A DNA stretch of 42,017 nucleotides from an uncultured Veillonella sp. (GTDB taxonomy: Bacteria > Bacillota > Negativicutes > Veillonellales > Veillonellaceae): positions 1 to 42,017 of the forward strand of contig CAKPXN010000008.1 in NCBI GenBank assembly GCA_934202095.1. Direction: 5' to 3'. Below the pieces are notes generated by a model. It was not told the DNA's origin. It saw nothing but the letters and a program-made list of their open reading frames with translations, and searched no databases. Positions 15,039 through 23,997 of the stretch are shown here, one piece after another. The translations under genes were made by a program, and so were the position numbers. Positions within the stretch are counted from its first letter, which is position 1, and every line of letters begins with the position of its first letter.

Positions 15039-16371
15039 CGTTCATGTTTGCCCCTTTTCTCACATAGAACCAGAAGCAAACCGCAACTGTTACGATGTTG
15101 AATGCTAGTAGTACTGCGAATGCAGGGTGGATGTTGCCGAATGTGGAGTATACGAAACCGAAGATTTTAGGTGTAATGAATGCACCGTATGCAGCTACGG
15201 CAGCTACGAAGCCTGTAATCAATGAGGAAATCAATGGATTACCGAATACGTGCGGAATCATACGGAATGTAGCACCTGTCGCAAAGCCGCAGCATACGAA
15301 TGTCAATACGGACATAGCAAAGAAGAATGGGAAGTTATGAATGTCAACGCCAACTGCGATGAGTGCAGTTGTAATACATAAGCCGATAAGGCTGATGAAA
15401 GTAACTTTTGTACCGCTGTTAATCTTGTCGGATAACCAACCGCCTACAGGACGAAGGGCACCTGCAACAAGTGGACCAACGAATGCGATGGATGCGAATG
15501 GCACTTCAGGGAATTCTTTGCCTACCAAGAGACCAAGTGCTGCTGCGTAACCGGAGAAAGCACCGAAGGAACATGTGTAAAGCAATGTAAGAGCCCAAGT
15601 GTGTTTGTCGCCAAAGATTTGTACAAGGTTTTTAGGGTTTGGTTTTTCCAATGGCAAGTTATCCATGAAACGTGTCATAAGTGCAAGGATAATTACGAGT
15701 GGCACGATCCACATGAAAGCCGCATTAGCAAGGTATACTGCGTTGCCTTTGATAATAGCTGGTGTTACGCCAAAGACATTACCAAGTGCAGCGGAACCCA
15801 TAGCAAATGGAGCTAAGAAATAGATTACGGAAATACCAAGGTTACCAACACCACCGTTGATGCCAAGGGCTGTACCTTTTTCGGATTTAGGGAAAAAGTT
15901 GCCAATGTACGCCATGGAGGACGAGAAGTTAGCACCCGCTAAACCGATGAGGGCTGTTAAAATCATAAATGTCGTATAAGAAGTGGTTGTATCTTGTACT
16001 GCAAAGCCGAGCCATACAACAGGAACTAATAAAATAAGTGTGGATACAAAGGTCCAGTTCTTACCGCCCATAAGTGCAGGCATATATGTGTAGACGAAAC
16101 GCAATGTAGCACCTACAAGGCCTGGTAAGGCTGCGAGTGTAAATAATTGTTCAGTTGTAAAGTGGAAACCTGCGCCATTTAATTGCGCTGCGATGGTGGC
16201 CCATAGATACCAAACGCAAAAGGCTAAGGTTAAGGCAATAGTGGATATTACCAAGTTTTGTTTGGCGATTTTTTTACCAAACTTTTCCCAAAATTCAGGG
16301 TTTTCTGGTTGCCAGTTAGCGACGATTTCGTTGCGACTAGCACCGGGTTGAGGCATTTTCAGTTCTGACAT
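15034..16371 (-). CDS. narK: Nitrate/nitrite transporter NarK (MFS)
   Basis: The 445-aa, about 12-TM major facilitator protein imports nitrate and/or exports nitrite. Family signatures are visible: NFSSSMAYIGNFFPKSEKGTALGINGGVGNLG (nitrate signature region, about residues 148-180) and GPLVAGALRPVGGWLSDKI (about 298-316) with the conserved Arg. It resembles the short NarK1/NasA-like type rather than a fused NarK1K2. It is transcribed divergently from the Crp/Fnr gene and narGHJI, sharing a 302-nt control region. Its ribosome site GGAGAG lies in a 10-bp palindrome, GAGAGCTCTC. Confidence 0.92.
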   Translation of the reverse strand: MSELKMPQPGASRNEIVANWQPENPEFWEKFGKKIAKQNLVISTIALTLAFCVWYLWATIAAQLNGAGFHFTTEQLFTLAALPGLVGATLRFVYTYMPALMGGKNWTFVSTLILLVPVVWLGFAVQDTTTSYTTFMILTALIGLAGANFSSSMAYIGNFFPKSEKGTALGINGGVGNLGISVIYFLAPFAMGSAALGNVFGVTPAIIKGNAVYLANAAFMWIVPLVIILALMTRFMDNLPLEKPNPKNLVQIFGDKHTWALTLLYTCSFGAFSGYAAALGLLVGKEFPEVPFASIAFVGPLVAGALRPVGGWLSDKINSGTKVTFISLIGLCITTALIAVGVDIHNFPFFFAMSVLTFVCCGFATGATFRMIPHVFGNPLISSLITGFVAAVAAYGAFITPKIFGFVYSTFGNIHPAFAVLLAFNIVTVAVCFWFYVRKGANMNV

Positions 16372-16483
16372 GAGAGCTCTCCTTTAACTAAAACACATGT
16401 GATAAAGGGTAGATTTTTCACACGAATATATGGCACATCTCGTTAAAAGCCCTTGTAAAATGTGGTACTATAATAATAGAGAG

Positions 16484-16499
16484 TGTGCCTAAAATCACA
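16484..16499. promoter_or_regulatory. Crp/Fnr-type site 1 in the narK-crp control region
   Basis: TGTGC-CTAAAA-TCACA matches the TGTGA-N6-TCACA consensus at 9 of 10 fixed positions. It lies 113 nt upstream of narK. Confidence 0.5.
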
Positions 16500-16531
16500 C
16501 CATTATTATATAAGACAGAATATAATGTGAA

Positions 16532-16547
16532 TGTGACGAAAAACACA
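16532..16547. promoter_or_regulatory. Crp/Fnr-type site 2 in the narK-crp control region
   Basis: TGTGA-CGAAAA-ACACA also matches TGTGA-N6-TCACA at 9 of 10 positions, 48 nt from site 1. Confidence 0.45.
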
Positions 16548-16623
16548 CTTATATAAGAATTAATCGGTTATAATAGGGGTAATATACGTAAAGTATATAG
16601 TATATGTGCCTTTTGTACATGAC

Positions 16624-16650
16624 TGATTGTGAAAGCTACTTTCACAATCA
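16624..16650. promoter_or_regulatory. 27-bp inverted repeat upstream of the Crp/Fnr gene
   Basis: TGATTGTGAAAG, a CTA spacer and CTTTCACAATCA form a perfect inverted repeat 24 nt upstream of the regulator gene. A related sequence overlaps the -35 of the DUF438 gene. It is a candidate autoregulatory site, though the TGTGA/TCACA halves are 9 nt apart rather than 6. Confidence 0.55.
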
Positions 16651-16673
16651 ATATGGACAAATGACACTGAAAG

Positions 16674-17375
16674 ATGCACGGTGATAGTATGGAACAGGAG
16701 TTAATTAACCAGTTACTTGCATTGCCAGGAGAAACAATTCACCTTGAAAAAGGCGAGTTTTTGTTTCACGAAGGTGATATAGCAGATCATTTTTTTATTG
16801 TTCGAGAAGGGCGACTTAGTATTAAGAAATTTGAGGTAAGCGGACATATTTTTGCCTTACGCTTGGTAGGGCCCAATAATGTGCTTGGTGAAATTCCTTT
16901 GTACGAGACGAACACTCGGACTTACGTGTTCAATGCGATTGCACGTGAAAAATGCTCGGTATATTCCATCCGTTATGATGTGTTGGAATCAGCCATTGCA
17001 AAGAACCATTCACTGGCCATTGCGATGATGAAAATCTATACACTTCATATGCGGCGACAACAAGCAAAATACAGAGATTTGTTGTTGTATGGCAAAAAAG
17101 GTGCATTCTATTCGACACTATTGCGTTTAGCTAATAGCTATGGTGTTCAACGAGATGACGGTATCTATATAGACATCGCGTTAACAAATCAAGAGTTAGC
17201 TGAATTTGCTGCCACATCTCGGGAAAGTTTAAACCGCATGCTCAGTGAGTTACGAAAATTAGGCTATGTAGCCTATGATAAACACCATCTGGTAATCTGT
17301 GACTTAGATGCATTAATCGGATTACTCGATTTAGATAGCGACATGATCGACCCTAATATCAGTAATATCGAATAA
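16674..17375 (+). CDS. Crp/Fnr-family regulator of the nar region
   Basis: The protein (233 aa from 16674, 228 aa from the ATG at 16689) has an N-terminal cyclic-nucleotide-type beta-roll (GEFLFHEGDIADHFFIVREGRL) and a long dimer helix. A C-terminal helix-turn-helix reads LTNQELAEFAATSRESLNRMLSELRKLGYV. The N-terminal cysteine cluster of FNR is absent (only two scattered Cys), so oxygen sensing by an Fe-S cluster is unlikely; it may sense another small molecule or haem/NO like Dnr-type proteins. Neither start has a strong ribosome site. Its position between narK and narG points to nitrate or anaerobic control of these genes. Confidence 0.85.
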   Translation: MHGDSMEQELINQLLALPGETIHLEKGEFLFHEGDIADHFFIVREGRLSIKKFEVSGHIFALRLVGPNNVLGEIPLYETNTRTYVFNAIAREKCSVYSIRYDVLESAIAKNHSLAIAMMKIYTLHMRRQQAKYRDLLLYGKKGAFYSTLLRLANSYGVQRDDGIYIDIALTNQELAEFAATSRESLNRMLSELRKLGYVAYDKHHLVICDLDALIGLLDLDSDMIDPNISNIE

Positions 17376-17387
17376 TTGTGGATATTC

Positions 17388-17425
17388 GCCCTTGCTGTTG
17401 GCATTGCTAACGCAAGGGCTTTTTT
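17388..17425 (+). terminator. Intrinsic terminator between the Crp/Fnr gene and narG
   Basis: GCCCTTGC (17388-17395) pairs with GCAAGGGC (17412-17419), with a second stem GTTGGC/GCTAAC inside, followed by TTTTTT. Only 22 nt remain before the narG start, most of it ribosome site, so no normal promoter fits downstream. Confidence 0.8.
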
Positions 17426-17447
17426 GTAGTTTTAAGGAGGACACGAG

Positions 17448-20400
17448 ATGAGTTTATTGTCTCAGAAATTCAAGTTTCTTCGCAAGAAGGACGTATCTCC
17501 AAGCGGTCACCAAATCACAGAAGATGGCGGTCGCGAATGGGAAAATTTTTATCGTGACCGTTGGTCCTACGATAAAGTAGTCCGCACAACACATGGCGTA
17601 AACTGTACAGGTTCTTGTAGCTGGAACATTTACGTTAAAAATGGCGTCGTAGCCTGGGAAAACCAAGCAATAGATTATCCGGAAACACCGGATGATATGC
17701 CGGACTATGAACCACGTGGGTGCCCTCGTGGTGCGACCTTCTCTTGGTATTTATACAGCCCATTGCGCGTAAAATATCCATATGTACGCGGCGAATTGGC
17801 TGAGCTTTGGAGAGAAGCAAAGAAAACAGCTAAAAATCCTATCGAAGCATGGAAATCTATCGTAGAAGACCCTGAAAAGGCGAAAAAATATAAATCTGCT
17901 CGTGGTATGGGTGGCTTTGTGCGCTCCACATGGGACGAAGCGACAGAAATCACTGCAGCATCTTTACTATATACAGCAAAAACATACGGCCCTGACCGCA
18001 ACGCAGGCTTCTCTGTAATTCCAGCGATGTCCATGTTGTCCTATGCAGCAGGTGCTCGTTTCCTTAACCTCATGGGCGGTTCACCATTGTCCTTCTACGA
18101 CTGGTATGCCGATTTGCCACCATCCAGTCCACAAGTTTGGGGGGAACAAACAGATACTCCTGAATCTGGTGACTGGTACAATGCTGGCTACATCATGACA
18201 TGGGGTTCCAACGTACCGTTGACTCGTACGCCTGATGCTCACTTCTTGACAGAGGTTCGTTACAAAGGTACTAAGGTTGTGTCCGTATCCCCTGACTATG
18301 CGGAATCTACAACTTCTTCCGATGCTTGGCTTAATGTGAAAGCCGGCACTGATGCGGCTCTTGCTATGGCAATGGGTCACGTAATCTTAAAAGAATATTA
18401 TATCGACAAGGAAACTCCATACTTCAAAGAGTATGCTAAAGAGTTTACCGATATGCCATTCCTTGTACGCGTTGAAGAAATCAACGGTGCCGTACAACCA
18501 GGCCGTTTCTTAAATGCTAAGGATTTAGGTAGCAAAGAAGACGGTGCTGATTTCCAAACTGTATTGATCGATGAAACAACAAATGAAATTGTTGTTCCAA
18601 ATGGTACAATGGGCGATCGTCATACGCATCCTGAAAAATGGAATTTGCGCCTTGAAAACCGCAATACCGGTGCTAAGATTGACCCTCAATTGTCCGTATT
18701 CGATCAACGCCAAGATGTGACTGTTGTTAAGTTGCCATATTTTGGCGATGAAGAGCACGAAGGCGTAATTGAACGTGCTATTCCTACAATTACAGTACAA
18801 ACTGTTGATGGTCCTGTAAAAGTAACTACCGTATATGACCTTATTCTTGCTAACTATGGTATCGACCGTGGTATCGGTGGTGAAGTAGCTACAGCTTACA
18901 CTGATGACACTCCATATACACCTACATGGCAAGAAAAAATCACTGGCGTAAAAGCAGATATCGCTATTGCTACAGCTCGTGAATTTGCAGATAATGCAGA
19001 AAAAACTAAAGGTCGCTCCATGATTATCATGGGCGGTGGTATCAACCACTGGTACCATGCAGATATCATTTACCGTACAATCTTGAACCTCATCATGTTC
19101 TGTGGTACAGAAGGTGTTAACGGTGGTGGCTGGGCTCACTACGTTGGTCAAGAAAAACTTCGTCCTGTTGAAGGCTGGGGCGGTATCATGACAGCTAACG
19201 ACTGGAGTAAAGCGCCTCGTTTGCAAAATGGTACATCTTGGTTCTACTTTGCTACAGAACAATATCGTTCTGATTGCATCGATTTGGCAGACCGCGTATC
19301 TAAATTAGCCAAGCCTCGTTACCGTCATCCTGGTGACTACAACGTATTGGCAGCTCGTTTAGGTTGGTTGCCATCTTACCCTACTTTCAATAAAGGTAGC
19401 CAAGAGTTGATTAATGATGCTCGTGCAGCGGGTGCTGGTACAGAAGCAGAAATCAACCAATATGTGGCGCAAGCATTGAAAAACAAAGAATTACAATTCT
19501 GCGTAGAAGATCCAGCAGCTAAAGAAAACCATCCACGCAACTTGTTTGTATGGCGTGCAAACCTTATCGGTTCTTCCTCTAAAGGCCACGAATATTTCTT
19601 GAAACATTTACTTGGTACAAAACATGGTGTTCTTGAAGATGATGATGCACCAGTAAAACCAGAAGAAATCAAATGGCGCGAAGCAGATGAAGCTGGTAAG
19701 CTTGATCTCTTAATCGATATTGACTTCCGTATGGCTTCTACAGGCTTGTACTCTGATATCGTGTTCCCAGCGGCTACATGGTATGAAAAAGAAGACTTGT
19801 CTTCTACAGATATGCATCCATATGTACACGTATTCCAAGCAGCTGTTGATTGCGCATGGGAAACTAAATCTGACTGGGATACATTCCGTACCCTTGCTGA
19901 AACAGTATCTCGCGTAGCGAAAGAGTCTGGCTTCACAGAATACGAAGATATCGTAGCAACTCCTCTTGGTCATGACAGCCCAGGTGAAGTGGCTCAACCA
20001 GAAGGTAAAGTCCTCGACTGGAGCAAAGGCGAATGTGAACCAATTCCTGGTAAAACAATGCCGAACCTCGTTCATGTAAAACGCGACTATAGTAAAATCT
20101 TTGAAAAATACATTGCATTGGGACCTAATATTGAAAACAAAATGGGTGCTCATGGCATGGCATGGGATGTATCTGATGAATACAAGACATTATATGATCA
20201 AAATGGTATCATCGATAATCCAGAATTCATTTCTCATGGTCGTCCAAGCATCTATGAATGTAAGGAAGCTTGTAATGCCGTATTGACATTATCCTCTTGT
20301 ACAAACGGTAAATTGGCTGTTCGCTCTTGGAAAGCTATGGAAGAAAAAACAGGTCTTTCTGGCCTAGAAAAGAACGCCAAAGGTCGTGAACAAGAAAAAA

Positions 20401-21122
20401 TTACCTTCGATGATATGGTTCGTCAACCGCGCTTTATCATTAGCTCTGTAACAAGTACAGGTAAGAATGATAAAAACCGTCGTTACTCTCCGTTTACAAC
20501 ATCTACAGAAGATAAGGTGCCATTCCGTACCGTAACAGGTCGTCAATCCTTCTATTGCGATCATGAAATGATGCGCGACTATGGTGAAGCTATGGCGTTG
20601 TACAAACCTGTATTGAGTTATAAACCAGTACAAGGTGATTATAAAGAAGAAGGTATTCCTGAAATCACATTGAAATACTTAACACCACATCATAAGTGGT
20701 CTACACATAGTATGTATTTCGATAGCCAACAAATGTTGACATTATTCCGTGGTGGTCAAACTATTTGGCTCAACGAAGATGATGCAGCAGAAATTGACGT
20801 TAAGGATAATGATTGGGTAGAAGCTTTCAATAAAAACGGTATCGTTGCAGCTCGTGCTGTAGTTTCCCCACGTATTCCACGCGGTATTTCCTATATGCAC
20901 CATTCCCAAGACCGTCACATCAACGTTCCTGGCGCGAAGGTTAAGAAACAACGCGGTGGTACGCATAATGCACCAACTCATATTCACATGAAACCGACAC
21001 ACATGATCGGCGGTTATGGCCAATTGAGCTATGGCTTTAACTACTATGGCCCAACTGGTAACCAACGTGATATGACAATTGTGGCTCGTAAAATGAAGGA
21101 GGTAGATTGGCTTGAAGATTAA
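17448..21122 (+). CDS. narG: Respiratory nitrate reductase, alpha (Mo-bisMGD) subunit
   Basis: The 1224-aa catalytic subunit reduces nitrate to nitrite on the cytoplasmic side. The N-terminal FS0 [4Fe-4S] ligands are His49, Cys53, Cys57 and Cys92 (HGVNCTGSC and GCPRGA), at the E. coli spacing. The Mo ligand Asp222 sits in FYDWYADLPP, and the block WGEQTDTPESGDWYNAGYIM is near-diagnostic. The C-terminal molydopterin-binding domain contains RGGTHNAPTHIHMKPTHMIGGYGQ. No twin-arginine signal is seen, as expected for a cytoplasm-facing NarG. RBS AAGGAGG precedes the ATG. It is the first of narGHJI; its 3' end overlaps narH by 11 nt. Confidence 0.97.
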   Translation: MSLLSQKFKFLRKKDVSPSGHQITEDGGREWENFYRDRWSYDKVVRTTHGVNCTGSCSWNIYVKNGVVAWENQAIDYPETPDDMPDYEPRGCPRGATFSWYLYSPLRVKYPYVRGELAELWREAKKTAKNPIEAWKSIVEDPEKAKKYKSARGMGGFVRSTWDEATEITAASLLYTAKTYGPDRNAGFSVIPAMSMLSYAAGARFLNLMGGSPLSFYDWYADLPPSSPQVWGEQTDTPESGDWYNAGYIMTWGSNVPLTRTPDAHFLTEVRYKGTKVVSVSPDYAESTTSSDAWLNVKAGTDAALAMAMGHVILKEYYIDKETPYFKEYAKEFTDMPFLVRVEEINGAVQPGRFLNAKDLGSKEDGADFQTVLIDETTNEIVVPNGTMGDRHTHPEKWNLRLENRNTGAKIDPQLSVFDQRQDVTVVKLPYFGDEEHEGVIERAIPTITVQTVDGPVKVTTVYDLILANYGIDRGIGGEVATAYTDDTPYTPTWQEKITGVKADIAIATAREFADNAEKTKGRSMIIMGGGINHWYHADIIYRTILNLIMFCGTEGVNGGGWAHYVGQEKLRPVEGWGGIMTANDWSKAPRLQNGTSWFYFATEQYRSDCIDLADRVSKLAKPRYRHPGDYNVLAARLGWLPSYPTFNKGSQELINDARAAGAGTEAEINQYVAQALKNKELQFCVEDPAAKENHPRNLFVWRANLIGSSSKGHEYFLKHLLGTKHGVLEDDDAPVKPEEIKWREADEAGKLDLLIDIDFRMASTGLYSDIVFPAATWYEKEDLSSTDMHPYVHVFQAAVDCAWETKSDWDTFRTLAETVSRVAKESGFTEYEDIVATPLGHDSPGEVAQPEGKVLDWSKGECEPIPGKTMPNLVHVKRDYSKIFEKYIALGPNIENKMGAHGMAWDVSDEYKTLYDQNGIIDNPEFISHGRPSIYECKEACNAVLTLSSCTNGKLAVRSWKAMEEKTGLSGLEKNAKGREQEKITFDDMVRQPRFIISSVTSTGKNDKNRRYSPFTTSTEDKVPFRTVTGRQSFYCDHEMMRDYGEAMALYKPVLSYKPVQGDYKEEGIPEITLKYLTPHHKWSTHSMYFDSQQMLTLFRGGQTIWLNEDDAAEIDVKDNDWVEAFNKNGIVAARAVVSPRIPRGISYMHHSQDRHINVPGAKVKKQRGGTHNAPTHIHMKPTHMIGGYGQLSYGFNYYGPTGNQRDMTIVARKMKEVDWLED

Positions 21123-22539
21123 GGCTCAAGTATCTATGGTCCTAAATTTGGATAAGTGTTTAGGTTGTCATACATGCTCTATCACTTGTAAAAATACATG
21201 GACGAACCGCGAAGGCGCGGAATATATGTACTTCAATAACGTGGAAACTCGCCCAGGCGTAGGTTACCCACGTCATTGGGAGGACCAAGAAAAATGGAAA
21301 GGCGGCTGGACATTAGATAACTCTGGCAAATTGGCTCTTTCTACAGGTTCTAAAACAAACCGTTTGATGAAATTATTCTTCCATCCTGAACAACCAGAAT
21401 TGAAGGATTATTTCGAACCTTGGACATATGACTATGAAACATTGATTCATGGTGGTCGTAAAAACAACCAACCAGTTGCTCGTCCTCGTTCTCTTGTGAC
21501 TAAACAAAAAATGGAAGTTACTTGGGGTCCTAACTGGGATGACGATTTAGCAGGTGGTCAACATGCTCGTTCCGACGTAAACTTAGCTAAGATGGGCGAA
21601 GATATCGTATTTGACTACGAAGAAGTATTCATGCGCTACTTGCCACGTCTTTGTAACCATTGCTTGAACCCTGCATGTGTGGCTGCATGTCCATCTGGTG
21701 CCATCTATAAACGCGATGAGGATGGTGTGGTTCTTGTATCTCAAGATGTATGCCGCGGTTGGAGACATTGTGTTCCATCTTGCCCATACAAAAAAATCTT
21801 CTACAACTGGGAAACTAATAAAGCTGAAAAATGTGTATTCTGTTACCCACGTTTAGAAAATGGCTTGCCTCAAATCTGTGCTGAAACATGCGTAGGTCGT
21901 ATGCGCTACGTCGGCGTTGTATTCTACGACATGGACAAAGTCGAAGAAATGGCAGCTACAAAAAATGAACAAGATATTTACGAAAATACATTAGATTTGA
22001 TTTTGGACCCTCATGATCCAGAAGTTATTAAAGCGGCTCGTGCAGAAGGTATCTCTGAAGCATGGATTAAAGCAGCTCAAAAATCTCCTGTATACAAACT
22101 TGTAAAAGAGTGGGGCGTGGCATTGCCATTGCATCCTGAGTACCGTACATTGCCAATGGTTTGGTATGTGCCACCACTCAGCCCAATCTTGCAACGTGTA
22201 ACATCTGATGTATACTTGCCAGATGCACATGAAATGCGCGTACCTGTACAATACCTTGCTAACTTGTTTACAGCAGGTAATACAGAAATCTTAGCTCGTA
22301 CATTGCAACGTGTTCTCGACATGCGTGAATACATGCGTCGTCGTGAAACAGGTGACGGTCCTATTGAACACAAAGTTGATTTAACAGAGGATCAAATGTA
22401 CGGTATGTACAAATTGTTGGCATTGTCCAAGTACAATGATCGCTTTGTTATTCCATCCGATGTAAAAGTATCTCGCGAAGGTCGCCTAGAAATGCAACAT
22501 AATCGCGGCTTTGCTTGCCCTACAGGGGGATGTCAATAA
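21112..22539 (+). CDS. narH: Respiratory nitrate reductase, beta (Fe-S) subunit
   Basis: The 475-aa electron-transfer subunit holds four Fe-S clusters. Cys groups are C16/C19/C22/C26 (CLGCHTCSITC), CNHCLNPACVAAC, CRGWRHCVPSC and CVFCYPRL...CAETC. The Trp in CRGWRHC replaces a cluster ligand, which makes that centre [3Fe-4S], as in E. coli NarH. The frame starts with a rare TTG at 21112, 8 nt after AGGAGGT; the start lies inside the end of narG. No ATG in this frame lies near the N-terminus conserved in the family, so TTG is the best choice. Confidence 0.95.
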   Translation: MKIKAQVSMVLNLDKCLGCHTCSITCKNTWTNREGAEYMYFNNVETRPGVGYPRHWEDQEKWKGGWTLDNSGKLALSTGSKTNRLMKLFFHPEQPELKDYFEPWTYDYETLIHGGRKNNQPVARPRSLVTKQKMEVTWGPNWDDDLAGGQHARSDVNLAKMGEDIVFDYEEVFMRYLPRLCNHCLNPACVAACPSGAIYKRDEDGVVLVSQDVCRGWRHCVPSCPYKKIFYNWETNKAEKCVFCYPRLENGLPQICAETCVGRMRYVGVVFYDMDKVEEMAATKNEQDIYENTLDLILDPHDPEVIKAARAEGISEAWIKAAQKSPVYKLVKEWGVALPLHPEYRTLPMVWYVPPLSPILQRVTSDVYLPDAHEMRVPVQYLANLFTAGNTEILARTLQRVLDMREYMRRRETGDGPIEHKVDLTEDQMYGMYKLLALSKYNDRFVIPSDVKVSREGRLEMQHNRGFACPTGGCQ

Positions 22540-23063
22540 TGAAGGATGCTCAGAAAATCGCTCTTATTGCGTCATTTCTTCTACGCTATCCTGATGAACA
22601 ATGGTATAACGAATTACCTGAATGGAGAGAGGACGCCCAATCCGTTGGGCATCCTCAACTTCGCCAAGGTTTATTAGAATTCTTCGACTATGTAGAGGAC
22701 TCCAATAAAAAAGAATTTGAAGACCAATATGTTCGTACCTTTGATTTTAGTCAAAATACTACTATGTATTTGTCGACTTATGAATTACAAGGTACTGGGG
22801 AACAAGCGGAAGAACTCGTTAAATTTAAAGCTTTCTTCCTAGAAAACGACTATGATTTGCCAAAAGAAATGCCAGACTATATTCCAGCACTTCTTGAATT
22901 ATGTGCCGTTATCGATGATGAAAAAGCAAAAGAAATTTACGACTATTGTAAGCCAAAATTGGAATACATTAGAGAACGCTTCATTGAGGCTAAATTGCCT
23001 TATGCATTCTTGTTTGATATTATCTTGTCTGTTGCAAATGGATTGGAGGACGGTGCACGATGA
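22539..23063 (+). CDS. narJ: Nitrate reductase assembly chaperone (delta)
   Basis: The 174-aa protein belongs to the NarJ/TorD chaperone family: all-helical, with LASFLLRYPDE-like N-terminus (IALIASFLLRYPDEQW), YVRTFDFSQNTTMYLSTYE and a helical C-terminus. It guides molybdenum cofactor insertion into NarG and is not part of the final enzyme. The ATG at 22539 overlaps the narH stop (TAATG) 9 nt after AGGGGG; earlier in-frame starts lie inside that ribosome site. It overlaps narI by 4 nt. Confidence 0.9.
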   Translation: MKDAQKIALIASFLLRYPDEQWYNELPEWREDAQSVGHPQLRQGLLEFFDYVEDSNKKEFEDQYVRTFDFSQNTTMYLSTYELQGTGEQAEELVKFKAFFLENDYDLPKEMPDYIPALLELCAVIDDEKAKEIYDYCKPKLEYIRERFIEAKLPYAFLFDIILSVANGLEDGAR

Positions 23064-23731
23064 ATCTATTCCTTTGGGGCGCTTTGCCTTACATCGCATT
23101 CACCTTCTTAATCGTAGGTACCTTGGTTCGTTTCTTCTACTTTGAAAGAAACTGGACTACTAAATCGAGTGAATTTTTAGAGAAAAAACAATTACGCATT
23201 GCTAATCCTTTGTTCCACTTTGGTTTGCTTTGTGTTATCGGTGGTCACGTAGTAGGTGTATTAGTACCTAAAACTTGGACTGCTGCTATTGGTATTAATG
23301 ACCATATGTACCATGAAGGTGCGTTATATATGGGTGCTGTAGCTGGTATCATCTTCATCGTAGGCTTCTTGCTCTTGATGAAACGCCGTTTTACTGTGCC
23401 TGCTATGAAAGTTAATACATCTGGCCTTGATAAATGGTTATATTTGTTCTTAACATTAGCTATTTTCAGCGGTATGGCTGGTACATTGCTTAATGCATCC
23501 GGTTTCTTTGATTACCGTGTATCCATCGGCCCTTGGTTCCGTAGCTTAGTATCCTTTATGCCGGATCCATCCTTGATGGAAGGCGTACCATTCATGTTTA
23601 AATTCCACATGTTGGCTTGGATGGTAGTGGCTATTATCTTCCCATTCAGCCGTTTGGTACACTGCTTGAGTGTTCCACTCAACTACTTAACACGTCCGTT
23701 TATCGTTTATCGTAAACGAGATCGCGTTTAA
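23060..23731 (+). CDS. narI: Respiratory nitrate reductase, gamma (cytochrome b) subunit
   Basis: The 223-aa, five-TM subunit carries two b haems and oxidises quinol at the outer face, passing electrons to NarH. Likely haem ligands are His53 and His63 (LFHFGLLCVIGGH) and His183 and His201 (KFHMLAW, LVHCLSVP), which match the four E. coli NarI ligands in order and spacing. The ATGA overlap with narJ shows translational coupling. A terminator 55 nt downstream closes the operon. Confidence 0.95.
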   Translation: MNLFLWGALPYIAFTFLIVGTLVRFFYFERNWTTKSSEFLEKKQLRIANPLFHFGLLCVIGGHVVGVLVPKTWTAAIGINDHMYHEGALYMGAVAGIIFIVGFLLLMKRRFTVPAMKVNTSGLDKWLYLFLTLAIFSGMAGTLLNASGFFDYRVSIGPWFRSLVSFMPDPSLMEGVPFMFKFHMLAWMVVAIIFPFSRLVHCLSVPLNYLTRPFIVYRKRDRV

Positions 23732-23785
23732 TTGAATACTTGATAGTTTGTATCGATTATATCCGATATACTATTACTTATGATT

Positions 23786-23834
23786 GCCCTCGTGGTTTTG
23801 AAAGCTATTGCTTTTATGACTACGAGGGCTTTTT
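23786..23834 (+). terminator. Intrinsic terminator of narGHJI
   Basis: GCCCTCGT (23786-23793) pairs with ACGAGGGC (23822-23829), with an inner AAAGC/GCTTT hairpin, followed by TTTTT. The rest of the gap to 23997 shows nothing I can identify. Confidence 0.8.
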
Positions 23835-23997
23835 ATTAGTGTTTATATTACTTAGTGCTTTCACAATATGCATTTTATTCATATTTTTATGTGAGATTGG
23901 TATACATTTTCACTTTACCATGAGAATGAAAATTGGTATTATCTTATGTGGTATTTTTTTGAATTATATATGCGTTTGAAAGTGAGGAGTCTCGGTA

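Noticed and set aside
18525..19262. 245-codon minus-strand frame inside narG
   Set aside because: Cys/Ser/Thr/Phe-rich composition typical of an antisense shadow; narG is continuous and highly conserved here.
23740..23979. 79-codon plus-strand frame after narI
   Set aside because: It runs through the narGHJI terminator hairpin, has no Shine-Dalgarno sequence and is Cys/Phe/Ile-rich as expected of A+T-rich non-coding DNA.
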